NCBI GenBank assembly: GCA_964057225.1
Contig: OZ059895.1
Span: 16,142,001 to 16,206,000, forward strand
Direction of reading: 5' to 3'
From: Auanema rhodensis
Taxonomy: Eukaryota > Nematoda > Chromadorea > Rhabditida > Rhabditidae
Length of the DNA stretch: 64,000 bases
Shown in pieces: positions 1-12,110 of this stretch. Positions within the stretch are counted from its first letter, which is position 1. Each line of letters begins with the position of its first letter. Position numbers and translations under genes: made by a program. The notes beneath the pieces are model-generated. The model was not told the origin of the DNA and did no database searches. It saw only the letters and a program-made list of their open reading frames with translations.

Positions 1-2277
1 CAAGTTCGTAACAGCAAGTAGACAATGTGCATTCTATTCATAGATCTATTCACGGTATGTATGTGTTGAAGAGACAGTCAGGACGAAACATGTAGCAGCA
101 TAAGTTGTTGTCAAGTCTCTTGGATGACCGCAAGAGCACAGGAGTATATGAGGAAGACAAAGACGACGACGATGATAACAACAGTGACGACGTCAGTATC
201 TTCATCTTCTTCTTTCAATAGTTTAGAAAAGAAAAAAAGAATTTTGAGCATCTTCAATAGGTCATCATCATAGCATTAGGTCACAAGGTGAAGACCAAAA
301 TCAGCAATATAAGCATGTGTTGAGGAACGGAATGTTGATTACGTCATTGGGAAAAGTTAAATAGAAAATAACAAACGAGAGAAAGAAGAAGAAGAAGAAG
401 AAGGAAAAGCTAGAGAAGGACAAGTACTAAGACTATTGTCTTCAGAGCAAGAAAAAAAGTTTATTTTAAAACATTTTTTCACCAAAAAACTGGCGATTCG
501 ACAGTTTTTTTTTGTTTTTCTTTCTTGAATTTCGGCGTAATTCTTAAAATATAGTTGTAATGAAGAGAAATTAGTTTGGAAACCCGATAAGAAAAGAAAA
601 AGAAGAGAGGATGAGAGAGAGGGAGAGACAGAGAGCGAGAGAGAGAGAGAGGGAGAGACAGAGAGCGTGAGAAGATCTGTTTTAGAAAAAGCTGAAAAAA
701 GTAACGAAAGATGGTATAGTAGAATGAAGAAAATTTGATTTTCAATAGTATATTAGATATTATAGTTTATATAGTTAAAATTCAAAAATGCATTAAGTTG
801 TTAATAAGCTTATGCAAAGCTTGTGAATCTGATGAACAAGAGATGAAGAAGCCAAGTTATTAAACAGAAGATTTGCTGGAAATGAATGAAGGAAAAGTTG
901 AAAAAAAGTATGAAAATTGGGATTATAGTCGAATGAAGATCTAGTAATCTCTGATAACAATAGAAGCTTAGAAGTCTTTATCCCTTTACAATCTGAACTC
1001 CTGATCTCAAGTTATGCTAAGGAAAGTAATAACAAGGAAAACGAAGAAATGGAGAAAAAGCAAATGCAGATGAATGATCAGCAAGAACAGAGAGAGATAG
1101 AGAGAGAGAGGTAAAGAGAGAGAGGGAGAGAGGTTGAAAGGGAGAGAGTGATTAAGACCGAGAGAGAGAGAGAGAGAGAGAAACAAAATATTTAAAACAT
1201 CGAAAAAAACACTTTTTTTCTATAATATAGCACACAGTTATATAAGATTATATGATTATTATAGTGAAAAAGATAAAGCCATCATGGCATCCTATTACGG
1301 ATTATGTTCATGACTTGTAAAGCTTGTAAGCAATGATGTGCAAACGCATGTTGCTTCTACTCTGCTCATCATGAATCTGGCGGCATATGATGTTTCGAAT
1401 TCATGTATGTATGTATGTTTCATTTCATCTCATCTCATCTCATACTTACATTCGGATTTACATCCACATGGTTGTTGTCAATGAAATTGTATTTGTGTTT
1501 TCATATATCAGCAGCATCAGCAGCAGCATCATCGTCGTCAGACTGATGTTGTGACTCGTCCTATCAACTTCTGATATCTTGGAGAAAACGAAACCATAAC
1601 ATATCAGATGATAGAAACTGTATTGTTGGAATTGGATGCTGAGAATAGAAAAAATTCATTTAAAGTTTGAAAAATGCTTGCCTTTTTCAAACTTCAACTT
1701 GGTATTACCATAGATGGAAGTAAGTATGGTTAACTATATCATATAGTTATTATCATAATTGAAATAAATATTCTGATTTATGACATATCTTTTTTGATTT
1801 AATATGAAACTCTAACTTATCATGATATTCGCAAGTTTTAACATATTCTACAACTTAATCCTAATCTGCTAACTAGAAGCTAAAATAATAAAAGCTGAGA
1901 GAGAGAGAGAAAAAGAAAGAGAGAGAGAGAGAGGGAGAGAGAGAAAGAGAGATATCGTGAGCGAACATGGAGAAAAGGACAAAGGAAACAGATTGAAGAA
2001 AAGCCAAACCGACCAAGCAATAACATGAACTTAAGGCCGAAATGAAGCAATGATTTCTCTCTGGGGAACGAAGTTCGAACTGCATGTGCGAAATGGGCGA
2101 GGATATGAGACGCAGGAAGACTGAGGCACGCTGAAGTTGAGGCTGCTGTCCTTTGCACTCCATACTCCTGGATTTGATTCAGTTGAGCGTCGTTGTCATT
2201 GTGGTCGTAGGATTAGAAGGACAATATTAATGTAAAAAGGGTGTGGGGGGAAGAGAGAAGGGACATTGAGAACATTA

Positions 2278-2296
2278 GAGAAAGAGAGAGAGAGAA

Positions 2297-2342
<46 letters not shown>

Positions 2343-2351
2343 GGAAAGAGA
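2278..2351. repeat. GA microsatellite
   Basis: Nearly pure GA dinucleotide tract with scattered AAAG interruptions. Further tracts follow at 2600-2648 and 3930-4017. All have the purine strand on plus. Confidence 0.9.
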
Positions 2352-2598
2352 GAATAGAGGTATGTCGGAGAGAAAGAAGGGTAGATATGTATAAAGTCTT
2401 AAGAATATCAAGATAGACAAGAAGTCGGAAAAGCTATGATTTTCTGAAACGAAACCGGAAAAGGGAACCGGAAACTTATAAAGAGTATTGAAGTTCTTTA
2501 AGATATGTTCTAAGTTCTGTAATATCAAACGAAATGTTTCTTGAAAATTCATATGATAATAGATGAATGATGAGAGGGAGAGAATAGAGAGCGATTGG

Positions 2599-2652
<54 letters not shown>

Positions 2653-2957
2653 GAAATGTAGACTCATATTCTAAGAATTGGGCTGTATCATAAAGTGAAA
2701 ACGTAAAGAAAATATCAAACTCGGAGCAAAAGCTGACAGGCTCTGGTTTTGCCCCGTTTGCAAGTGCATTCGAACTTGCTTCCATGACGGAGCAAGCTGA
2801 AGAGCAAGAAATAAGATGAAGAAGCCTTCAGCTCTATAACAGGGCAGACGTGAACTACAAGAACGAATGAGCCTCAGCTGGATTATAGTTGAACGAAACT
2901 AAAAATAGAAAAACAACTACAAAGATACATCTTCATGTTGGAGAGAATGAAGAAGTA

Positions 2958-2971
2958 GGGGGGGGGGGGGG
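2958..2971 (+). repeat. Poly-G homopolymer (14 G)
   Basis: Uninterrupted run of 14 guanines in AT-rich DNA. It is one of four such runs in the window and a potential G-quadruplex. Confidence 0.9.
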
Positions 2972-3929
2972 ATATCGTTAACATAGTTGAGCAGATTATT
3001 AGCTTTCCAGCATTATGCTGTATTTCTAAAGCTGCAACTTGATTATAGTTACATAAGGTATATCTCAAATGCGTGTATGATATGAATAGTTGGAAAAAGC
3101 TGCAACTTTGTTAGAAAAACTGAATGTACTGACGGGTATGATGAAGAGTGTAGTATAGAGAAACAATTTAAATGATTCTTCATGTTCATTTGCAGTGCTT
3201 CGAGAAAAGGTTAATGATGTCATGACTGCATATCTGGCTATTTAAGACCGGATAACGTCTGATGCACCTTCATCAAGAAGCAGCTCGGAATAATCATCAT
3301 CATCATTATCGTTGGGAGAGCGTCAGTAACATTCATCATCATCTCCAGCTTCATCAGCATAGATCTTTAGCTTTCTATCGATGCTACTCTCTTCTTCATC
3401 ACTATCATCATATTCTCTGTCGATCTCTGAGCTTCATAATCATATTCAGACTTCATGAGAGAGATTGACCAAAGAGGAATAGTTGCTACTGAATGAACTA
3501 TAAGCTGAATACCGGCTTGATGACGTAATTTGAGCCAAAAAAAAGCGCGATGGAAGTTGAGCAGGATGATGAGGATGAGTCAAAAGAAAGGAAAAATGAA
3601 TAGAGCATCACGATATCGTAGTCATAGTATGATTGACGAAGACGACAATAACTTCAACAGCCTAGCGACAATCTTAACTGGCCACACCAGATGTCCTGAG
3701 GGAGAGATTGTAAGACACATACGAGTATTCGCCTTCTGATAACAGCCAAGTAGAACTTCGAACATGTTCGAAGACGAACAAACGCACGAACAAACGCCCA
3801 AACAAAGACAATGAAAATCTTTTTTTCTTCTTTTTTTTTTAAATGAAATCAGAAATACTACTTCGATGTCTAGACGGCCGAGGTTATGCAAAGATAGATT
3901 GATAGGGGAGAAGGAGAGATATAAAACAA

Positions 3930-3949
3930 GAGAGAAAGAGAAAGAAAGG

Positions 3950-4001
<52 letters not shown>

Positions 4002-4017
4002 AAGAGACAGAGAGAGC
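3930..4017. repeat. GA microsatellite
   Basis: GA-rich tract with a pure core around 3966-3997. It creates long spurious open frames on both strands (Arg-Glu on plus, Ser-Leu on minus). Confidence 0.9.
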
Positions 4018-4570
4018 AGGGCCTTGTCTGGGACTGAGACTAACTAAGCTTAGCTCAAGTTTAACATCACAATGACTATGGCCCAAGACAAACCTTATAT
4101 GAAAGCATGTATTTCATGTCTAATTTTGTTTCCTGTTGGCACTGATCGGCTACTAATCTCTTCATTCATTTCCATATGTCGTTGTCTGCAACGTCGATCG
4201 GATTCTGATTAGAAAGACGATGAATACACAACATCTCATCTCTAATCATTCATATTAACAGTAGATTTCTTTCATTTTCGTTTTAGATATTCAATGAGAA
4301 AAGTCTATTGTAGAGGGCTATTTGTTTGAAAAAAAAGGAAGAAGAGGAAGAAGAAGAAGAAGAAGAAAAGGAAGAAAAGCAATCAGATTTCATTTGAAAA
4401 GCATATTAGGCACCAGGCAGCATTTTGAGTAAGCTCTATGCAATCTGTTATAGCAGATAAGTCATTAGCAAAGGAGATTTGAGAAAAAATTCTGATTAAA
4501 ATTACAAAGATGAAGCATGGATTATATGAAAAATGAGTAAAATCGAGAAGACTTCAAAGCTAAAGGAGGA

Positions 4571-4586
4571 GGGGGGGGGGGGGGGG
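4571..4586 (+). repeat. Poly-G homopolymer (16 G)
   Basis: Sixteen uninterrupted G residues preceded by GGAGGA. This is the longest homopolymer G run in the window. Confidence 0.9.
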
Positions 4587-4897
4587 CGCTGACTGGCTGT
4601 CAAAAGCTGAGCTAACTTGACAATGGCTCAAGGTTGAAACTGACGAGTAGAAAACCAAAAATTAAACTACAAGGAATCCAGTGGGTAAGGCAATTTCATA
4701 AAACTTACAGCACAATAGGCTTCACCTCATCATGAAAGATCAATGGGGGGATAAGATGGGCCAACAATGGGCTTGGACGCAGCTCTCTAGTGTTAGTAGT
4801 AGCAGCAGTACTCAGACATCAAATTATCAGATACATACTGATAGTTATTCTGTTTTATTCAAGATAAACTAATATTCTCTTGGATTGTATTTCTCTC

Positions 4898-4899
<2 letters not shown>

Positions 4900-4943
<44 letters not shown>
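4900..4943. repeat. CT microsatellite
   Basis: Pure CT dinucleotide tract. The purine strand is minus here, opposite to the tracts at 600-4017. Confidence 0.9.
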
Positions 4944-4946
<3 letters not shown>

Positions 4947-5359
4947 TTATTTTCAAAATGATGATCATCCAATAGAAATGTATTACAAGGAGTATAAATA
5001 CAACTATGTGCTTGTTGAAAGAAGAAACAAAGTTAATATATCTAATCAAACACATCTGGATATAACATATCTTAACGAGAATTATGCTAACTTTATCTTT
5101 TGAAAACCAAAGACGTAGTCGAATTCATGGAGAGTGAAGCCTAATTTGACTTTTGAACGGCTGGAAAGGAGAGATCACTGACATGGCAACAATGAAAATT
5201 CAAAAAGTTCAAGAAAGCTGTGATTACGAAGAGATAGGTTTTCAAGAAATTAAGTTCAAAGCTTTGAGTATGGAAGCAAGAAAGTGGTAAATGAGAAGAA
5301 GGTAATGGTTGAATCATGAAAATTATAAAATGATTGAAATTTGTTGAAATATGTTCGTT

Positions 5360-6010
5360 GTAGGCATTTAACTGTTAAACGCTCTACATTTTCCTCTAAA
5401 GCTCTCTTCTTATCTATTAAGTTTTCTCTCTCTCGCAAGTTCTCTCTCTCCCTTTGAAGCTCCTTCTCTCTCTATGATCTCTATGAGACGAGAAAGAGGG
5501 TAATACCATGTAATCGGTTCATTGGATATGGAGGAGCCATGAGTCCATTGAGGCTAACTGACGAAAGATAATAAGATATAGAGAGTAAGAAAGAGTGACA
5601 GAGAAAAATAACAAATGCTAACAAGGGTGAGTCTGAAGGAATGTGTGTATGTGCTTCTCCCGGCTTTCAACGCACTTTCGTCGTCCACAACCATCGCCCC
5701 CAGCAGCAACACCACCACCGCCAAGGCTTCCTAGCATGTCGGCATTCATTCTTTCAACCTCTCTATCTCTATCATCTCTCTCTCTCTCTTTTTTCTCTTT
5801 AGCCAGCATGGAAGCTTGAGAGTTGTGTTCCATTTCTGTTATCTCTGAACTCTCACAGCTTACCAGTATCAGACATACGTTCTCACTTATTCAGTTTCCT
5901 TTCTTCCTTCAAGGTTCTTGGTTCTAGATTCCATTTTTGGTGCTTCTTTCCGTCTCTTCTCTCCTTCTCTCTCTGCCTCTTCTTTCTCTCTCTCTCTCTC
6001 TCCCTCTTCA
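5360..6010 (-). other. Possible charged coiled-coil exons, unrecognised
   Basis: On the minus strand several neighbouring open stretches give charged, helix-like peptide rather than pure dinucleotide repeat. Around 5390-5465 it reads ENLIDKKRALEENVERL with heptad-like spacing. Around 5690-5830 it reads MLAKEKKERERDDRDREV followed by a Gly-rich stretch. Around 5925-6005 it reads EREGEKRRKEAPKMES. Acceptor-like AG dinucleotides exist, but I could not join the pieces into one frame, and no family is recognised. They may be GA-derived low-complexity DNA that happens to be open. Confidence 0.2.
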
Positions 6011-6405
6011 TCAACATTTATTCTAATTTAGATTCATAACCATAAACTGATGGAAATCTAAGCATCTCTGACCACCTTCAACGATTGGTACAATTTTCCG
6101 AAGTAATGCCAACGAGTCCAAATGAATTCTAAGAAATAAAGCAATTTTGAAGCTTTCTTCGTCTACGTATCACAATTCCAGACAAAATCCGATTGCATAA
6201 TGGATGTAGTATGACAAACAGATGAAATGGGTCAACGCTATCATTAGTTATCAGCCGATGAGATAAAGCTTATCTAGATCTCAGAGTACAATATTCAGAC
6301 CGAGACTACATTTCATCTCACAGAATTAGAAATAGTATATGATCTGTGATTTCAAACACACAGCGAAAATGAGACAAATATACGGGGATAAAGACAGACA
6401 GAGAG

Positions 6406-6436
<31 letters not shown>

Positions 6437-7672
6437 ATATGCTAGTTCAATGGGTGTACTGAATTGTCTGGGGACTGATAAAATGAACCAAAAAATGGAC
6501 ACGAAAGCCGTTGTAGACACTAAGAATTCTTACTACTTCGTAGCCTTGTAAGCACTTTCTGCTCATTCTCTCTGTGATTCATCAGTACTCTTCGTCCTCT
6601 TTTCATCTTATTTTGTATGGTAGAATAAGTTTTCAAGTTTTCAACTGTCTGCCCAACTTATCCGGCAATAGCATGTCAAGTTCGTTGGAGTTCATTGTTG
6701 CTGCAGACGGTCATCCTTCTTTTGCACTACTCTTCCTTCGAACACAAGAAAAAGTTTTACAAACCATAACGAATTTAACAAACATTAAAAGCAGTAGAAT
6801 AGTCCAGATACTATGCCTTTCCAAGAAGAAATCTTTGTGATTGCCTATTGTCTCATCTTCTCCATCAGTTCTCTGCTTGTTCTGACCCCTCCTCTTCCAA
6901 CCTTTCTACCTCTCACTAAGCATTCCCCTTAGGTTTTCTTCTACATCATCTTTCTCTTTTTATGGTTTCAGTCCAGCTAATGCTTGCCCCGTTCCGGCTT
7001 TAATGTCGTTCTCCTTGCACCACTTCCTCGCTACTACTCCCTACACCCTTCTATCTATCTCTCTATCTCTCTCTCTCTCTTTCTGTTTCTTATGTGCTCC
7101 CTCCATATTTCTCCGTTCATCAACGTAGTTAAAGAACTGGCCAGACAAAAAAATGAGAGACAGAGACACCAAGGCAAGATTCGTGAACGTTCAGCTCAAA
7201 GGGCCATGCACTCAGCTTACAAGTATTTCCTCTCCATCTCTTCCAGAAGCTATGGAAATGAGCTCAGGAGTGAAAATAGCTGGCTGGATGGTGAGAAACA
7301 GGATCTGATGCCAATGTGTATATACATAAATGTATGTATATAACTGCTTTCAAATAAGAATAAATAGGCGACAAATTAGTTGAAAAAAAAAACAGAAAAT
7401 GGAAAAGGAAAGAAGCAACGATCGCATTTTTGTTGAGAAAAAAATCTTTTTTTTTCTTCCGTTCACGTCAAAAAAAATGAATTGCGACACGTTGTGTGAC
7501 ATTTGCAATCCAGAGGAAAGCAAAAATATTAATGAGATTGATATAGGTAGAGCTGATTTCATTGTTAATGAGCAGTGACCAGGCCATCAGTTCGGGTTTA
7601 AGCTGTTGCTCAATGATGATAGTAATTATATAAAATATATGTATTTATATACATATCTATAAAGAGTATGTA

Positions 7673-7673
<1 letters not shown>

Positions 7674-7710
<37 letters not shown>
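7674..7710. repeat. GA microsatellite
   Basis: Pure GA repeat of about 18 units following a TATA-rich stretch. Confidence 0.9.
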
Positions 7711-7714
<4 letters not shown>

Positions 7715-7942
7715 TAAATCAGATCTACGCATATTTGGGATGTGATCTTTGCTGTTTCCTCAGTTTCCGCAAATATTATATATTATATGATATATACTGA
7801 TAGATAGCTTATATGTATAGTTATTAGATTTTAAAATTTCTTTTAACATCAGATTTCTACTCTGCTTCTTTTTACTTCTTTGGATTTTCTTTTTCTTCTT
7901 ACTTGATAGTTAAAGCTTTGTCATCAGACTTTGTATAAAAAT

Positions 7943-8040
7943 GAGAGGGAGGTATAGAGAGAGGTAGAGAGAGGTAGAGAGAGGTAGAGAGAGGTAGAGA
8001 GAGAGGTAGAGAGGTAGAGAGAGAGAGAGAGAGAGGGGAG
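7943..8040 (+). repeat. GAGGTAGAGA minisatellite merging into GA
   Basis: About six imperfect tandem copies of a 10-base unit (GAGGTAGAGA). The last part degenerates into a GA tract and a GGGGAGGGGG end. Confidence 0.85.
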
Positions 8041-9180
8041 GGGGAAGAGTACGATTGAGCATACATTGAAAGGAAATTAAATTTTAAAACAAAAACGGCC
8101 ACAATGAAGTTGACACATAACAACTTGACTGAACATCATGAAAAGGTATCTACGTCAGGTTGAAAATGAAATAGGTAGAACGGCTGTCAGACGAAACCGA
8201 CGCCATCATCAGCGTGTATGTGTGTGTGTGTGTGTATGTAGTCAACCCATCCGATACATCCTGCCGTCCAGAAGAATAGCGAATGGATGGCATCAGACAA
8301 CCGGAGTCTTTAGCTGAATGAATAGAAGAACGAACCGATGAACGGATAGCCGAACGAACAGCTGAACGAATGGTAACGAACTATGAGACAAGGAAGAAAA
8401 GCGAAAGAAGTTTCTATTGAGATAATATAGGTAACGAATGCTTTGGAAAATAATGAAAATCTCCTACAACTATAGAGAGAGAGAAAGGTAGAGAGGGAGA
8501 GAGAGAAGAAAAAGGGAGAAAGAAGTGAGTGTGAGAGATAGAGAGAGATTAGATCTTAAGAGAAAGGATTGAATATGATCTCTGGCAATATTTGAGCACA
8601 TTGCTCCAAGTAACATTGAGATAGAGTTATGTGAATTTTATGAAATAAGACCCACAACTTTGACGTCTATGTGGCCAAACGATGATTATCAGTTTGAACA
8701 AAACCAATGACATCCGTCTGCAACATGTTAGTTGTGTGAAACCTTAATGAGTCTCTGTTATGTGTCTGCAATTTGCTCGACTCAAAGTGCACGTCATATT
8801 CTTTCACAACTCTGTTTCCTTTCTAGCTTGGTTTCACTAGCAAAGCTCTATCGCAACATCGATAACACTAGTAATAGTAGTAGCAGCAGTAGTAGCAGCA
8901 GCAGCAGCAACAGTAGTAGTAACAGCAAAAAAGGCAAAAGAAGATGATGTTGCAAACTGAAATGGATACTACGACGACGACGACGACGACAACGACACAT
9001 GGGTAGAACAGCAGAATAGTGCAACGTCGTCGAAGAATTTCCTTTTTCGTTCTTTTTTTTTCGTCGTTTGCGGCAATTCAGACGTGTATATGTGTGTGTC
9101 AATGAGCTATGCATGGAATACATGTGCAAAAGCTTCAATTTTGAGAGGAAGAAGAAGCAGAAAAAGCAAAACAAAATGAA

Positions 9181-9217
9181 ATGCGTATATGGAAATCTCA
9201 ATTTTCCATATACGTAT
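9181..9217. repeat. Short perfect hairpin
   Basis: CGTATATGGAAA at 9184-9195 is followed after 7 bases by its exact reverse complement at 9203-9214. Two more pairs and one G-T extend the stem to 15 bp. It lies at the edge between the microsatellite region and an AT-rich stretch. It could be a fold in an unannotated transcript or a remnant of a small inverted-repeat element. Confidence 0.6.
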
Positions 9218-11473
9218 ATATCATTATCATTTTAAAAATAATTTCTATAATTATATAGTACAATACATTAATTAATACCATATAGTGCATAATTTAAAAA
9301 TTAATAAAACCTTTAAACTCTTAATTTTGTTAGTGGGTTGTATGTATTTTGGAGAACAAAACGTATATAACAACCGTTCGACACGCAATTGCAATCAAAA
9401 ATAAAGTTCATTTGATTCATTTTCTATATATATATATTATATAATATGTAGATGTATATATAATATAATTGAAAGCGTTCTAACTTGTTTATATTTTCAA
9501 AAATGAAGAAATTCGTTACGAGACCACTTCACGTATTATATGCTAATTATATGTAACGTAAATATAAAAGCTTGCATTTGAATTTAGCATAATAATCTTT
9601 CATGTTTGAGTTTCATTATAATTTTAGCAAAGTTGTCATCATAATCGCAATTCGTTCCCCTTTTTTGCACATCTGATAGTAATTGAGAAGATTATTTGAG
9701 AAAACTGTAATGGCTATGTACATATAGGTAAGTTTCATTGAGACAATGTGCAATAGCAGATGATGAACTAAAGGTTCCATCTCAAAATAATCTGGCGATA
9801 AGAAAACAATAAGATAAATTGTTTGAATGCTCTGTGGGAGGCAGACTATCATTATCACTTGGCGACAAAAAAATGAATGAACTCGGAGTAGTGATGACAC
9901 TATCTGATCAGTGTATGGAGAGCACTATCTGTCTATATGAATAGAGTGATAATACAATAACTCTCTTAAGCATTTCTTCATAGTTCAAGAAGAAATATAA
10001 GGGAGAGAAGAAGAAAAAATTGACACCAAATATCAGTTGGCTAACATTTAACTGATAATAGTAATGAAGATACATATATACAGGCAATGCTGTTATAAAT
10101 TCGAATATTTCAATGAAAAGTGTCATCACCTTCCCGATAATGATCATAATGCTCATGTATTCACATGCTGCAGCTTCATGATTCAGTGCCAAACGACAAT
10201 AGAGCAGAAGCTTCAAACGAAAAGATCTGACGAGATGGATAGTGCAGAAAAAAAATTTTTTTTTGCTTTTTGTAACCGATATATGAATGTCGTCAGGTCA
10301 ATTCAATATTTAAGCATTCATGAAGTTGGTTGGAGGAAAAGAAGAAAAGAAAGTGTGCCAGAAGGGAGAACTGAAAATGGCAAAAAAAAAGTTTTTTTTG
10401 GATCTCTTTAAATGGTCTGACGCATGGAATGAATGACGGAGAAGAAGGAGAAGAAGAAGCTGAATGAGAAAGAAATATGATGTAAGAGGTCAGAATATCA
10501 ATGTACAAATAGATATATGAATATATATTATGGATAATGAGCATGACTAAACAGAAATAAAATTTAAAAAAAAAACAGAAAAACTAACTTGTGTGTATGG
10601 TGCTGAATAAAAGTTGGAATGGTGAAAATGAAATCCTTGATTTGATGGCATCATTCTGAAGAAGAACAGTCGGTTAATAGAGAATTTATAAGATGAATTT
10701 TGGTTAAAAGTACATTTATATGATACATGTATGCTTTCTTCCAGATTTATATAGATTAGACACATATCATATATCATGTCATCAAGATTCAAATCTTTTT
10801 TCTTCTTTTTCTCATTTTTTTTTGGTTGAAAATTTCGACTAAAAAGGTGGATGGCTTATGGGAAAAGTGAACGCATGTAGTGCAATATTGAACGCAGAAT
10901 GATACAGTTGTAGCAATCACTCCATAATTTAGTAAAAAAACTGATAAAACCATCAAATGAATATACGATAGAAGGAGGAGCGGGACATACTTTTAGATTT
11001 GGACCACCATGTGTGATTATCAAGAATAATGTCTTGTATTTTGTGTGTGTGTGAAGGCGCAGGGAAAGGCTGAACAAGAATGAGACCTCTAAAACGCGTA
11101 CACCAGACAGGAAGCTGATAATTTAAACACAAAAAAGGCTGTCTGATACATATAGATAGTAGATACAGAAAGAGAGAGACAGGGAGACAGAGAGAGAGAC
11201 AAAGAGGGAAAGACGTTATATAAGAACAGTAAAGATGACGAGAAAGACATTTTAAAATTTTTTGGAAGAAGAGAGAGGGATAGAGTGAGAGAGATAGAGA
11301 GAGAGAGGTTGGCTAGTCTAGAGGAGAGTAGGCAAGGGACCTGTTAATGGTTGCAGAGACCTAAAGAAGCGCCCCCCGAAAAGACGAGAAGAACAGTTTT
11401 ATCAAATGATAAGAACACAAAATTGACTGAATGTGAGCAAATTTATGCAACTTCAGTTTCTATAATACATTTC
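9218..11473. other. AT-rich intergenic DNA
   Basis: No supported gene. There are (TA)n-rich patches near 9424-9465, several poly-T/poly-A runs, and GA-rich patches at 11165-11210 and 11265-11310. Open frames on the minus strand (9616-10216) are hydrophobic, AT-derived and show no domain. Confidence 0.55.
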
Positions 11474-11926
11474 TCAAAATTGATTGAGAGAAAACTTAGG
11501 AATAGGAAATTGAGATTTTGAAAATTTGACGTACTTTGCTTGATCATCAATTGAACTTATAGATGATACAACTGATGTAGATGTAGATGATGGTAGAAAC
11601 GTTGTAGTAAATGAAGAATTTTCGAGATGTTTTCTTGACAATGATGTAGATGTTGAAGGGGAAGAAGAAGAAGAAGAAGATGATGACAACGAGGACGATG
11701 GCAATGGCGTTAGTAGTGACGGTACGGCTGTTGCAGTCGTAGTTGTCGCCATCAACGAGCCTTGTAGACCAGAAAAGGTTCCTGATGGTAGGCTACTAGC
11801 GAAACCGTTGATTTTCTGTAACAAGCTAGGTGTATGTCGGTCAGCTTTGTTCTCAATGTTATGGGGCAGACACTTTTTTTGGAGAACAATTCTTCGCAAA
11901 AACGTGGAAGTGACTGAGCATAGTAA
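11474..11926 (-). CDS. Candidate Ser/Thr-rich terminal exon, unrecognised
   Basis: A minus-strand frame runs from a good acceptor (TATGCTCAG) near 11927 to a stop at 11474. It reads STFLRRIVLQKKCLPHNIEN, then a Ser/Thr-rich middle with runs of Ser, and ends in KFSLNQF. An overlapping second frame is also open. A possible upstream exon (KDPDIELVDVLLAELSDIY) lies on the same strand at about 12055-12110 behind a strong acceptor. I could not join the two with certainty, and no family is recognised. If real, this is the 3' end of a gene pointing away from the MTERF4-like gene. Confidence 0.25.
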   Translation of the reverse strand, partial: LLCSVTSTFLRRIVLQKKCLPHNIENKADRHTPSLLQKINGFASSLPSGTFSGLQGSLMATTTTATAVPSLLTPLPSSSLSSSSSSSSSPSTSTSLSRKHLENSSFTTTFLPSSTSTSVVSSISSIDDQAKYVKFSKSQFPIPKFSLNQF

Positions 11927-12110
11927 AGTAAAATGACCTGATAATTCATATAATTGGCTATTGAAGCATCATATACTGAACTGAAACTTTGATTATTCAT
12001 GTATAATCGAGTTTCTAGTTTCGTGAACTACTGGAAATCCTGGTTAAAGCACATAGATATCCGACAACTCAGCTAGAAGCACATCAACCAGCTCAATGTC
12101 TGGATCTTTT

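Larger units (their letters stand above)
1..3500. other. Gene-poor GA-rich region, left part
   Basis: No coding exon with recognisable homology was seen on either strand. The stretch is dominated by purine-rich DNA on the plus strand, with GA microsatellites near 617-672, 1085-1182, 1896-1952, 2278-2351 and 2600-2648. There is also a (CATCT)n run near 1424-1442 and a 14-G run at 2958-2971. Apparent open frames here translate to Ser-Leu or Arg-Glu alternation and are microsatellite artefacts. A His-rich frame at 3262-3468 comes from CAT/ATC repeats and is not supported as a gene. Confidence 0.6.
3501..9180. other. Gene-poor microsatellite region, middle part
   Basis: GA/CT tracts switch strand here: GA at 3930-4017, CT at 4900-4943, CT-rich at 5417-5450 and 5965-6003, GA at 6400-6437, CT at 7055-7082, GA at 7674-7710 and 7943-8040. 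A (TG)n lies near 8216-8236, an AGC/AGT trinucleotide tract at 8870-8930 and an ACG tract near 8970-8990. No gene is recognised, apart from weak charged-protein exon candidates on the minus strand at 5360-6010, listed separately. Confidence 0.55.

Noticed and set aside
8732-8947. Plus-strand frame with poly-Ser ending (SSSSSNSSSNSKKGKRR)
   Set aside because: The tail is an AGC/AGT trinucleotide repeat and the first part has no homology or splice support.
11917-11940. A 24-nt GT...AG intron (GTCATTTTACTT...GCTCAG) that would join two open frames near 11.9 kb
   Set aside because: Too short for splicing; the shortest convincing intron in the window is 41 nt.
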